DNA from: Allobosea sp. 47.2.35
GTDB taxonomy: Bacteria > Pseudomonadota > Alphaproteobacteria > Rhizobiales > Beijerinckiaceae
Assembly: GCF_024655635.1 (NCBI RefSeq)
Contig: NZ_JANLGI010000028.1
Span: 1 to 39,364 of the forward strand
Length of the DNA: 39,364 nt
Direction: 5' to 3'
Of the stretch, positions 7,363 to 15,380 are shown in pieces; the first letter of the stretch is position 1, and the number at the start of each line of letters is the position of its first letter. The notes under the pieces are model-generated. The model worked only from the letters and a program-made list of their open reading frames with translations. It was not told where the DNA came from and did not search any database. The translations under genes and the position numbers were made by a program.

Positions 7363-8781
7363 TTAGCGGGTTTGTGCCGCTGCGAAAGCAAGATTCTCGG
7401 CTAGCAGCGCTTCCGCGGCTTCCGCTGTCGGCGCCTCGACATAGACGCGCAGCTCAGGCGCGTTACCCGAGGCCCGGAAATGCACGGTCGCGCCGCTGCC
7501 GAGCGTCAGGCGCAATCCGTCTCGGCGGTCGCGAGACGCCACAGCGCCATGGGCGGCGAAGACGGCATCCCGGAAGCTGGAATCCTCCGCGTCGAGCCTC
7601 GCGATCAGTGCTGAGGTACTGTCCTGCGGAACCTCCTGCAGGCGGTTCGACAGTGCGATCGCGAAGCGGGCGTCTGCTGCGATCGCGCTCAACGGCTTGC
7701 CGGTGCCGCGCGCCAGCGCCAGCGTCGCCAGGATCGGAAGCAGGGCGTCGCGCGTCGGCAGGGCGGCAAGCTTGCGCCCGTCCCGCCTGACGTCCGAGCC
7801 CAGCAGCACGCCGCCATTGGCCTCGAACCCGATGACGGTTTCGGCGCCGGCGGCCTTGGCCTCCGCCATGCCGGCAATCACATAAGGTGAGCCGACCCGG
7901 GTGCGGATGACCGTCTCGAACAGGCCGGCACGATCCAGCGCCGAGTTGGAGGTCACCGGTGTTACGATTGCATCGGCACCGAGGAACTGTGCGGTCAGCG
8001 CGCCAACCAGATCGCCGCGCAGGAAGCGGCCGGTCTCGTCGGCGACGAGAGGGCGATCCGCATCTCCGTCTGTCGAGACGATGGCGTCGAGTTCGCGCTC
8101 CCTAGCCCAGCGCCGCGCCAGTTCCTCGTCCTCCGGGCGCAACGCCTCTGTGTCGACGGGGATGAAGATATCGCTGCGCCCGAGCGCAACCGGCGTCGCT
8201 CCCAGAGCCGCCAGCACGTCGCATATGACGTCGCGGCCGACGGAGGAATGCTGGTAGACGCCGACGGTGAGCCCCTGCAGGGCGCAGCCGTAAAAGTCGA
8301 CATAGCGGGCGCAATAGGCGGCCAGCACATCGCGTGACGGCGGTGTGATCGAGTTCTCGGGAACGGCTTTCAGTGCAAGCGCCTGATATTGCGCGAGGAT
8401 GCGAGCTTCGTAGGTTTTGTCGATCTCCCCTTGTGCGCGGTAGAATTTCAACCCGTTCCGGTCATCCGGGATATGGCTGCCCGTTACCATGATGGCCGGG
8501 TTGCCGGCCGCCATTGCGGACTGTGCCAGCGCAGGCGTAGGCACGGCGCCGCAATCCACTGGCTTGAGCCCGGCCTCGGCAACGGCTTGCGCGCATTGTG
8601 CAGCGATTAGCGGGCTTGAAGAGCGTAGGTCCCGGCCGATCAGCACCTCTCCCTTGGGGCCGGCAGCCCGATCCGCCTGTAGCACGGCGCAGAAGGCGCG
8701 GACATGGGAATAGGTCGGCAGGCCGACGAGCTCCGTGACGAGGCCGCGCAGGCCGGAGGTTCCGAACTTCACGCTAACCAT
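7363..8781 (-). CDS. Phosphohexomutase, phosphomannomutase-like
   Basis: A 472-residue member of the alpha-D-phosphohexomutase family, cytoplasmic, which moves phosphate between C6 and C1 of a hexose. Domain 1 has FGTSGLRG (6-13) and the phosphoserine loop VTGSHIPDDRNG with Ser102 (TGSHNP in most members; here Ile replaces Asn). The Mg2+ loop is DGDAD (238-242), the sugar-specificity loop GFEANGG, and the C-terminal phosphate-binding loop RASGNAPELR. The sequence favours phosphomannomutase, but phosphoglucomutase or dual use cannot be excluded. It is the first gene of the minus-strand sugar block, with a GAGG ten bases before the ATG. Man-1-P or Glc-1-P from it would feed nucleotide-sugar synthesis. 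Confidence 0.85.
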   Translation of the reverse strand: MVSVKFGTSGLRGLVTELVGLPTYSHVRAFCAVLQADRAAGPKGEVLIGRDLRSSSPLIAAQCAQAVAEAGLKPVDCGAVPTPALAQSAMAAGNPAIMVTGSHIPDDRNGLKFYRAQGEIDKTYEARILAQYQALALKAVPENSITPPSRDVLAAYCARYVDFYGCALQGLTVGVYQHSSVGRDVICDVLAALGATPVALGRSDIFIPVDTEALRPEDEELARRWARERELDAIVSTDGDADRPLVADETGRFLRGDLVGALTAQFLGADAIVTPVTSNSALDRAGLFETVIRTRVGSPYVIAGMAEAKAAGAETVIGFEANGGVLLGSDVRRDGRKLAALPTRDALLPILATLALARGTGKPLSAIAADARFAIALSNRLQEVPQDSTSALIARLDAEDSSFRDAVFAAHGAVASRDRRDGLRLTLGSGATVHFRASGNAPELRVYVEAPTAEAAEALLAENLAFAAAQTR

Positions 8782-9458
8782 GTCAAAAGGACCTCAAACG
8801 ACGTCAGAGCATATGGCATGATTCAAAGGGACTTCTACGAACGAGATACCGTTGTGTTGAATAATTGTCATCTATGAAAGGCTCGGAACTAGACGGGACT
8901 AGGCATCCTTCGGGGTTGTAAATCATCGGCGCTTGACCAAGCCTCGGCTTGAGATGCTCATCCATCCCCAGATTTGACTCTATCGAACGAGGTTCGGACC
9001 GTGTGCTATTCGCGTTTCACGGAACAGCAGACAGCAGCAGATGTCTGGCGCGGTTATGGCAGCGCCCTTCTGCAAGTGCGGCATCTCCTCGGCGATCCGA
9101 TGAAACCCGGCAACACGAGAAGAAATCGGGATTTAAATCTTCCTGCATTCGAAAGGTATTAATTTGGATCGATTGATTAATGTAATGGTATTGCCTCACA
9201 ATGGTGAGCTCAGGCGGCTGTACTGATTTGAAGGCGATCAATTAGATTCATTCATCGCGTGGCAGTCTGTGTTGATACAGGTCGATCTTTATCAAGTTTG
9301 ATATTAGCCAATCTGGTCGTGCCAAGGCTGTGGTTTCTTTCGCGGATCGGTCGTGAAGAGCCGATTTGCGCGTGCAGATTCGCCTTAGTGCCGCGAAAAG
9401 GCTAGGATCGGAGCCGGATTCCTTTCGAGCCAGCACACTAGTGTGAGGTGCGTTGCCT
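8782..9458. promoter_or_regulatory. Divergent intergenic region between phosphomutase and PPTase genes
   Basis: About 680 bases separate two divergent genes, so both promoters should lie here. The DNA is more AT-rich than the flanks. Several frames of 60-75 codons exist on both strands, but none has a ribosome site or a recognisable product. A dyad TTGATA (9272-9277) / TATCAA (9290-9295) with a 12-base spacer lies about 165 bases before the PPTase start and could be an operator. No RNA gene was recognised. Confidence 0.4.
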
Positions 9459-10181
9459 GTGAGTTTTGATGAAGAGATGATAATTTTGCGCTGGTTTACG
9501 CTGAAGGATGCAAACTTCAGTTCTGTCGCAGAATTGCTCTCGATTCTTGACGAAACCGAGCGCAGTCGCGCGACACGTTTTAGGTTCGAGCGAGATCGTT
9601 TCGCATATGTCGCGGCTCACGCGCTCAAACGCTCATTGCTTGCGAAGCATTCTTCAAGCGCGCCGCAAGAGCTTCGCTTCACGTCCGGGGCGCATGGCAA
9701 GCCGGAGCTTGTCGCTGAGCAGAACGATCGCGGCCTGCGCTTTAGCATCAGCCACTGCGTCGGTATGGTGGCGGTTGCAATGTTGGTGGGAGCCGATATC
9801 GGCATTGATGTAGAGAGCAGCCGTCGTGAATGGACCCTAGATGTGGCCGAGAGCTTTCTCTCCGCGGAAGAGCTTGCCGCCGTGCTCGAGCTGTCCGAGT
9901 CTGCTAGAGCGCGTGCTCTTGCCTCCACTTGGACATTGAAAGAGGCTTTCGTAAAGGCCATCGGTACAGGCCTGTCGCACCCTCTCGACAGCCTGACAAT
10001 GAGACCAGAACCACTCTCGATCAGCTTCGCGCCTCTCGATGCCGGGGAGGCCCGAGATTGGAGCTTCCGCCATTATCAGCCGGATGGGGAACATCTGATT
10101 GCACTCGCCGTTAGGCGGCCCGCGGCTAAGGTCGACGCTAAATCGATCTCTTGGCAGCCGGGAAGATTTGACGTCCGATGA
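9459..10181 (+). CDS. 4'-phosphopantetheinyl transferase, Sfp type
   Basis: Transfers phosphopantetheine from CoA to the conserved serine of carrier domains. The 240-residue product has the two-lobed Sfp length. Motif 1 region has HGKPEL; motif 2 is ADIGIDVES with metal ligands D117 and E119; motif 3 is WTLKEAFVKAIGTGL with E162 and K166. All catalytic residues are present. There is no ATG at the right place: a GTG at 9459 has GAGGTG eight bases upstream and is preferred, and a TTG at 9453 is the alternative. The obvious local substrate is the carrier domain of the polyketide synthase about 11 kb away on the same strand, with Ser1809 as the attachment site; this pairing is inference. Confidence 0.9.
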   Translation: MSFDEEMIILRWFTLKDANFSSVAELLSILDETERSRATRFRFERDRFAYVAAHALKRSLLAKHSSSAPQELRFTSGAHGKPELVAEQNDRGLRFSISHCVGMVAVAMLVGADIGIDVESSRREWTLDVAESFLSAEELAAVLELSESARARALASTWTLKEAFVKAIGTGLSHPLDSLTMRPEPLSISFAPLDAGEARDWSFRHYQPDGEHLIALAVRRPAAKVDAKSISWQPGRFDVR

Positions 10182-10255
10182 GTTGCAAGTGCGGGAACAG
10201 TGAACCTCCCCGACCACGTCGATGACATCTAAGCCGATCGTATAATGGCGGGCCG

Positions 10256-11209
10256 CTATTTATATTCGATGATCGTTTGTTGTTTGCCCAGCCAGAGGTT
10301 CTTGTAAAAGCGCAGAACGCCTTGGCATTCCGCAAACTTGCCGACGACGTTCAAAGTGGCACTGGTCCAGCGTTGTGGTTCGCTCGCCGGCGCGCGAGCA
10401 GCGAGTCGGGCAACCTGGAGCGGCAGGAGCATAAGCAGTAGCAGAAAACCCTTGTTCAGACACACGCCGGCGATTATCGCGGCGACTGGCAGAAGGGTCC
10501 AGCTTACTGATCTTAGAAGCTTGCGCTTCCAAATGCCGAACTTGGATGATGCATGTAGTCGCGATACCTCGGCGAATGCGTGGCCGGCTCGGACGTTTCG
10601 TACCCACCACTGCCAGAAGTACAAAATGTTGGCATCATGCAGGGTCATTTCGGAAGCAAGCCGCCAAATCTTCCATCCCTTTTCACGTAGTCGAACACAG
10701 AGCTCGGGTTCCTCTCCGGCGACCAAGCTTGATCTGAAGCCACCTGCAGAACAGAACGCCTCGACCCTGACTAAGCTGTCGCCGCCACATTCGAACGATT
10801 CTCCTGCGGGCGTATTCCATTCGCCGTCGCACATTAAGTTGTACACGGATCGATCCGGGTAGCGCTCGCGCCGGCGCCCAAAGACGATCGCGACGTCGGT
10901 ACGCTGAACCATAAACGCCGCCGCCTGCGTCACCCAATCGGGATCGATCATGCAATCGCCATCCACAAACTGGATGAATTCGAGATTTGGTCGCAGGCGC
11001 ATCAACTCCCAAGCTCCAGCGTTGCGCGCGCGAGCAGCCGTGAACGGCACGGACAGATCGAGCTCGACCACAGAAGCGACCTGGTTTGAGGCAAAGGCGA
11101 CGCTGCCGTCGGTTGAGCCGGAATCTACATATATCGTCGACATAAGCATCGGCTCAACCGACGTAATGCAGTCGGCAAGCCGCTTGCCTTCATTGCGGCC
11201 GATGATCAC
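10256..11209 (-). CDS. Glycosyltransferase family 2, membrane-associated
   Basis: A GT-A fold glycosyltransferase. The N-terminus has IIGRNEGKRL and VDSGSTDGS (nucleotide-sugar binding), a metal-binding FVDGDCMIDPDW, then GEEPELCVRLREKGW (acceptor-side ED-like motif). The C-terminal third has a hydrophobic stretch (VSWTLLPVAAIIAG, LLLLMLLPLQ) likely to hold it at the inner membrane. The GTG at 11209 leaves the first beta-strand short: the in-frame codons upstream read IRHVGVV, which belong to the fold, and no ATG, GTG or TTG lies before the in-frame stop. An ATT eight bases after GGAG could be the real start. The sugar transferred is unknown; it is probably a repeat-unit transferase of this locus. 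Confidence 0.85.
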   Translation of the reverse strand: MIIGRNEGKRLADCITSVEPMLMSTIYVDSGSTDGSVAFASNQVASVVELDLSVPFTAARARNAGAWELMRLRPNLEFIQFVDGDCMIDPDWVTQAAAFMVQRTDVAIVFGRRRERYPDRSVYNLMCDGEWNTPAGESFECGGDSLVRVEAFCSAGGFRSSLVAGEEPELCVRLREKGWKIWRLASEMTLHDANILYFWQWWVRNVRAGHAFAEVSRLHASSKFGIWKRKLLRSVSWTLLPVAAIIAGVCLNKGFLLLLMLLPLQVARLAARAPASEPQRWTSATLNVVGKFAECQGVLRFYKNLWLGKQQTIIEYK

Positions 11210-11317
11210 TACGCCTACATGTCTAATATTAATCGCTCCAACTGTTCATCTCTACGCAGTGGTCGTAGATAAAATCTTAACCGCCTTTTCGTATCTGTTA
11301 ATTTCGTTCGTTGCCAA

Positions 11318-12787
11318 TTAGTATACGTCTTTAGGATTGCACAGCATAATCGCTGTTCGAATAACGATCAAGCTATCAAGCCATATACTCCAATTGTCGA
11401 TGTACCAGAGGTCGTGCTGTACGCGCAACTCCATGCTTTCTATGGTCGGGGTTTCGCCGCGGCTTCCGTTAACCTGCGCCCATCCACTCAGACCAGGCTT
11501 CATGAAGCGCCGCATGGCATAGCGCTGTATGAGGTCCTCATATGCCTCGTCATGAGCTACCGCGTGCGGTCGTGGCCCGACAATTGACATTTCGCCGCGG
11601 AGAACGTTCCAGAGCTGCGGTAGCTCATCGATGCTAGAGCGCCGGATGAACCGTCCGACCCAGGTTACACGCGCATCATTCCTAGAAGCCTGGCGGAACT
11701 CGCTCCCCTCTGATGACATGGTCATGCTGCGAAACTTCAGAATTTCGAACTTGCGGCCATTTGCGCCAAACCGCATCTGCCTGAATAAGATCGGGCCAGG
11801 GGTGGTGAGCTTAATCAGGATTGCGGTGAGCAGCATGATCGGTGCGAGCGTGATTAATGCGATCAACGCAATTGACATGTCGAAAAGCCGCTTCAGCGCC
11901 CGTTCCGACAGGCTTAGCGGGTGGCGCTGAACCTGAAAAGAGAGAATGCTGCCGAGCTTGTGAGACGAGCGCGAGATAACGTCGGCATTAGGACCGTCGA
12001 CTGCGAACCTTACCGGCAACGGCAGCGACCGCAACGCCTCGACGAGCTGCGTAACAATGCCAAATCGCTGCATTGAAACAGTAATTACTATCTCGTCGAT
12101 CGCCAAATTGTAAGAAGTAGCGGCGACTTGCTTTATAATAATCAGAATCTCTTGGTCGGAGATTTCGCCAGCCGGCAAAATCAATTGACTCACGGGCATG
12201 TGGCCATAGCGTTGTAATTCGCTAATCGTCGCGTCCGATCCCTTGTTTCCATCGCATATCGTCAGAATCCGGCGCCGGACAAACAGGCCGCGATCAAGTG
12301 AAAGCCGCAGGAAATCGCGCCAAACGTAACGGCAGCCAAGCAGCGCTGTCAGCGCGAAGAGGAAGAATAAAAGCACGTAGCCGCGCGATATCAGATCAGA
12401 GATCTTCAAAGCAAATGCGACGGTTGCTAGTAAAAAGAAAGTAAATATTAAATTGAAAAATACATTGCGAGCCTGTCTAATAATGTTAAAAAGTTGATCA
12501 CCAGAATATAATCCACGAATGTGATTGACGGATGAGAAAATTATTGCAATCATTAGTCCGAAGGCGGAATATTGAATTAGGTCGCCGCTAGAAGAAAATG
12601 CCCAAAAATGATATGCTAAACCTGATACTATGCTTGTTATTATGATTATTGCTACATCGCAGGCAAAAACTAGGCCTTGAACGTGCTCGTAACATAGTCT
12701 GAATCGTTCGCGATTGGATCTAGCGGCGGGATTTGTCCCTTCATTAGCGTTAAGGGCGGTCATGATTGCCCACAGCCTTCTAGCCAT
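11318..12787 (-). CDS. Polyprenyl-phosphate sugar-1-phosphate transferase (repeat-unit initiator)
   Basis: A 489-residue WcaJ/GumD-type enzyme that puts the first sugar phosphate on undecaprenyl phosphate in the inner membrane. It has four N-terminal membrane segments (about residues 38-160), a CoA-binding-like middle domain, then a fifth hydrophobic segment and the catalytic bacterial sugar transferase domain: KRLFDMSIALIAL, GPILFRQMRFGANG, FEILKFRSM, RSSIDELPQLWNVLRGEMS, VGPRPHAVAHDE and KPGLSGWAQVNGSRGET. Start is uncertain between 12787 and the ATG eight codons later (12763). The first 500 bases are notably AT-rich compared with the neighbours. The sugar is probably glucose or galactose. 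It defines the cluster as a Wzx/Wzy-type pathway. Confidence 0.92.
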   Translation of the reverse strand: MARRLWAIMTALNANEGTNPAARSNRERFRLCYEHVQGLVFACDVAIIIITSIVSGLAYHFWAFSSSGDLIQYSAFGLMIAIIFSSVNHIRGLYSGDQLFNIIRQARNVFFNLIFTFFLLATVAFALKISDLISRGYVLLFFLFALTALLGCRYVWRDFLRLSLDRGLFVRRRILTICDGNKGSDATISELQRYGHMPVSQLILPAGEISDQEILIIIKQVAATSYNLAIDEIVITVSMQRFGIVTQLVEALRSLPLPVRFAVDGPNADVISRSSHKLGSILSFQVQRHPLSLSERALKRLFDMSIALIALITLAPIMLLTAILIKLTTPGPILFRQMRFGANGRKFEILKFRSMTMSSEGSEFRQASRNDARVTWVGRFIRRSSIDELPQLWNVLRGEMSIVGPRPHAVAHDEAYEDLIQRYAMRRFMKPGLSGWAQVNGSRGETPTIESMELRVQHDLWYIDNWSIWLDSLIVIRTAIMLCNPKDVY

Positions 12788-12814
12788 AGTTGATGACGTA
12801 ACGGTTCCTCTTCG

Positions 12815-12829
12815 TTAACACATTGTTAA
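12815..12829. promoter_or_regulatory. Perfect inverted repeat TTAACA-CAT-TGTTAA, candidate operator
   Basis: Six-base arms with a three-base spacer, 28 bases upstream of the sugar transferase start on the minus strand. A related half (GAGTTAACGG) follows at about 12879-12888. Position and symmetry suit a repressor or activator site for a dimer; the protein is unknown. Confidence 0.4.
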
Positions 12830-13028
12830 AGTGCAATCAATCCGACCTATTCCGCATCATCAAAATGAGTTGTGAATTGAGTTAACGGCATGGCGGCGCG
12901 AGGCACGTATAATTCCTCTTCCGGGGGATCGCATTTAAATCGACTCTGCGTCAGGTTTTAGGTGTACAACAATTTGCCGGTCAGATTCAGTCGAAATGGT
13001 GGGGTGCTGGCCTATTTACGCACTTTGC

Positions 13029-13037
13029 GGGGGGGGG
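13029..13037. repeat. Nine-G homopolymer tract
   Basis: A run of nine consecutive G residues about 134 bases before the SGNH gene start, inside a short G-rich patch (13027-13043) of an otherwise AT-rich region. Such runs are prone to slippage and can vary promoter strength, or may form a G-rich secondary structure. Nothing in the sequence proves either. Confidence 0.5.
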
Positions 13038-13170
13038 CGGGCGTTCTCTGGTTGAAATTTATTTCCGGTAAGCGTTTGACACGACGATAGATGTGTACGT
13101 ATCAAAGCGGTCGAGCTGAGTTATGCTTTACCTCGGATAAAAAATTAGATAACCCTAGGTCGCTGCAGGC

Positions 13171-14343
13171 ATGAGAAGGTGTTCAATCGGCATAGTGTTG
13201 AAGCTTGTCTTGTTGACGATTTTGTTTGTCGGGCTTGATGCTGGAGCGCTTGTTGCTGTAGCGCAGGGGCGGGTTGCCGACGCTAAGTCGCAAGCAAGAG
13301 GGCGCCAAGAGGGGTCGGCAATGGCTGATCTGAAGCGTCGGATGTACGTATCTGGTCATAGTCTTACAAATCCGCGGACCATTGAGCTCCTGGGGCGAAT
13401 GGCGGGGGCTGCTGGCGTCGATCTCGTATGGAACATGCAGTACCTTGAGGGTTCGTCAATCCGTCAGAGAAGGGAAGGGCGGCAGGGAATGGCCGGGCGC
13501 CGTCCCTACAACAACGGTGCGGATCGCTCGGGTCAGCCGGCTGACGTGCTGGCGGAATTCGCATCCCGAAATGGCGATGGCCGGGCGATCGATACATTGC
13601 TGGTCACGGAGCAGCACGCGATCTTGGGCGCGCTCGTCTGGCAAGATACGATTGGAAGTTTGCGCGATCTTCACGATAGCTTCGTGAAATCCAACCCGGG
13701 TGGGCAGTCCGTCTTCTTCGCGCCGTGGCTTTCGGTTGACGATCGCGCAGCCCCCAGTCGTTGGGTCGCGTATGAGCGGGCGGCCGCTCCGGTCTGGTCC
13801 TGCATCGTGGGCGTCGTTAACCGCTCGCTCGAGCGCGACGGCCGGCGAGACCGGGTCAGATCAATCTCGATGGGACTGGCCATGGCCGAACTCGTTGCCT
13901 CTGCGGCAACCAAGGGCACGGCGATCTTCGAGGCGCTCGGGCCAAAATCGCGCCTGAAAGGCCTGCTCACCGACGACGTACATCTAGGCCCGATCGGCGA
14001 CTACTATGTGGCTGCTGTCTTGTTCCAATACCTTTTTCCTGGCCTCCAGCCCGCGTCGATCTCGGTGCCGAACGTCAGTCCCGGCCTGATGCGCGAACTC
14101 GATGCGTTCGCCGGCCGGTTTGCGCTCGATCATGCCGAATCCGAGCCGGCAATGTCGGCGTCCGAGTGTAGATCTTATGTCAAGACGCAGTTCGTAGGCG
14201 CTTTCGTTTCATATTACACATCGGTCGATTTCAAGAAAAACCAGAACGCATTCTCCGCTACTTACAGTAAGTGGAAAATGTACCGCGAGTTCAATAATAT
14301 TTATCGAATCGACAATAGCTCGAACCCTTTCTACGGTGAATGA
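13171..14343 (+). CDS. Secreted SGNH/GDSL-type hydrolase or transacylase
   Basis: A 390-residue product with a signal peptide or N-terminal membrane anchor (residues 8-32, LKLVLLTILFVGLDAGALVAVAQG). The catalytic pattern of SGNH enzymes is visible: block I as SGHSLTN with Ser64, and block V as DDVHLGP with Asp268 and His271 (DxxH). The middle has WNMQYLEGSS and LLVTEQHAI. Members of this fold are esterases, lipases or O-acyl transferases; several act on acylated polysaccharides. The C-terminal 110 residues are without a recognised domain. It starts an apparent operon with the GT26 and polyketide synthase genes, which suggests it adds, removes or transfers the acyl group outside the membrane (inference). 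Confidence 0.72.
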   Translation: MRRCSIGIVLKLVLLTILFVGLDAGALVAVAQGRVADAKSQARGRQEGSAMADLKRRMYVSGHSLTNPRTIELLGRMAGAAGVDLVWNMQYLEGSSIRQRREGRQGMAGRRPYNNGADRSGQPADVLAEFASRNGDGRAIDTLLVTEQHAILGALVWQDTIGSLRDLHDSFVKSNPGGQSVFFAPWLSVDDRAAPSRWVAYERAAAPVWSCIVGVVNRSLERDGRRDRVRSISMGLAMAELVASAATKGTAIFEALGPKSRLKGLLTDDVHLGPIGDYYVAAVLFQYLFPGLQPASISVPNVSPGLMRELDAFAGRFALDHAESEPAMSASECRSYVKTQFVGAFVSYYTSVDFKKNQNAFSATYSKWKMYREFNNIYRIDNSSNPFYGE

Positions 14344-14386
14344 CTACGAACTGGACGTAGTTGGGACGATCTGTGGGAGCTTAGTT

Positions 14387-15193
14387 ATGTTCGCGTACAC
14401 CGAGTCTCGGCCGATGTTCGGGTTGACCTTCAGCTGCGAAACTCTCGACGAGCTCGCCGATGAGCTCTGCCGTGTTCCAGCCCCGGCCGGAGGCGGTCTG
14501 CGGCACCTGGTCACGATGAACGTCGACCATGTGGTTCATTTGCGTAGGCACGCTGATTTTCGCACCGCCTATCGCAATGCTTGGAAAGCGACGATTGATG
14601 GCATGCCGATCCTGCTCTACGCACGGCTGCGCCAGATCGGCGTCAAGGCGCGCGTGACCGGTGCCGACCTGTTCCCGGTCGTATTCGGGCGTCTCGAACC
14701 CGCCCGCCACCGACCCTTCATCGTCGCCTCCAGCCAAGGCACTGCGAAAGTCCTAAGCGATGCGCTCGTGCGTGCCGGTTTCGACGCCGCTCAGTTTGCC
14801 TTTCATATCCCCGATTTCGGCTTCGAGAAGGATGCAGTCGCGACGGCACTGCTAATCAAACAGATCTCCCTGCTGCGCCCTACCCACATCTTTTTCGGCG
14901 TCGGCGCGCCGAAATCCGAGATCTGGATCGACCGTCACCGCGCACTGCTGGGCGACGCCTATTGTCTAAGTGTCGGTGCCGCGCTCGATTTCCATGCTGG
15001 CAGCGTCAAGCGCGCACCGAGGTGGATGCGTCGTATCGGCTTCGAATGGGCATGGCGTTTTGCACAGCAGCCGAAGCGGTTGTTCCGCCGCTATTTCGTC
15101 GATTCCCGGTTTGTTATCGGTGCGATCGTCAGCGATCTGCGTCATGATGGCAGGCGCATTCCGGATATGAAAATCGGCGCTCTGAATGGCTAG
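14387..15193 (+). CDS. WecG/TagA/CpsF-family glycosyltransferase (GT26)
   Basis: About 268 residues. Family landmarks are TMNVDHVVHLRRHADFRTAY, the conserved DGMPILLYARL, RVTGADLFP, then FFGVGAPKSEIWI and VGAALDFHAGSVKRAP followed by a C-terminal basic, aromatic membrane-association tail (WAWRFAQQPKRLFRRY). GT26 enzymes add a second sugar (for example ManNAc or glucose) to a lipid-linked first sugar. The ATG at 14387 is preferred because GGGAG lies seven bases upstream; a GTG at 14336 overlapping the SGNH stop adds 17 residues without family support. It would act right after the sugar-phosphate transferase in repeat-unit assembly. Confidence 0.9.
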   Translation: MFAYTESRPMFGLTFSCETLDELADELCRVPAPAGGGLRHLVTMNVDHVVHLRRHADFRTAYRNAWKATIDGMPILLYARLRQIGVKARVTGADLFPVVFGRLEPARHRPFIVASSQGTAKVLSDALVRAGFDAAQFAFHIPDFGFEKDAVATALLIKQISLLRPTHIFFGVGAPKSEIWIDRHRALLGDAYCLSVGAALDFHAGSVKRAPRWMRRIGFEWAWRFAQQPKRLFRRYFVDSRFVIGAIVSDLRHDGRRIPDMKIGALNG

Positions 15194-15380
15194 CGGAGCC
15201 GACTGCACCGCGCCGATGCGGGGATCTTCGGATTCTTCGGCACGCATGATGCAGGTGTTTAAACTCCTCTCATTTTTTTGTGCTGAGATGAGACACCATT
15301 GTTGAGCGCCCTGCCGTTACGCGACCACTTAATGGGGCATCCAAGCCGCCGGCACTCCTTGACAGCACGAGCGATCGCTT

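Larger units (their letters stand above)
12788..13170. promoter_or_regulatory. Divergent control region between sugar transferase and SGNH genes
   Basis: An AT-rich 383-base gap between divergent genes. No coding frame is convincing. It holds a perfect inverted repeat at 12815-12829 (described separately) and a nine-G run at 13029-13037. Both divergent operons probably start here. Confidence 0.5.

Noticed and set aside
8949..9176. Short plus-strand frames in the divergent gap before the PPTase gene
   Set aside because: No ribosome site, no similarity, and two overlapping frames compete. Treated as intergenic.
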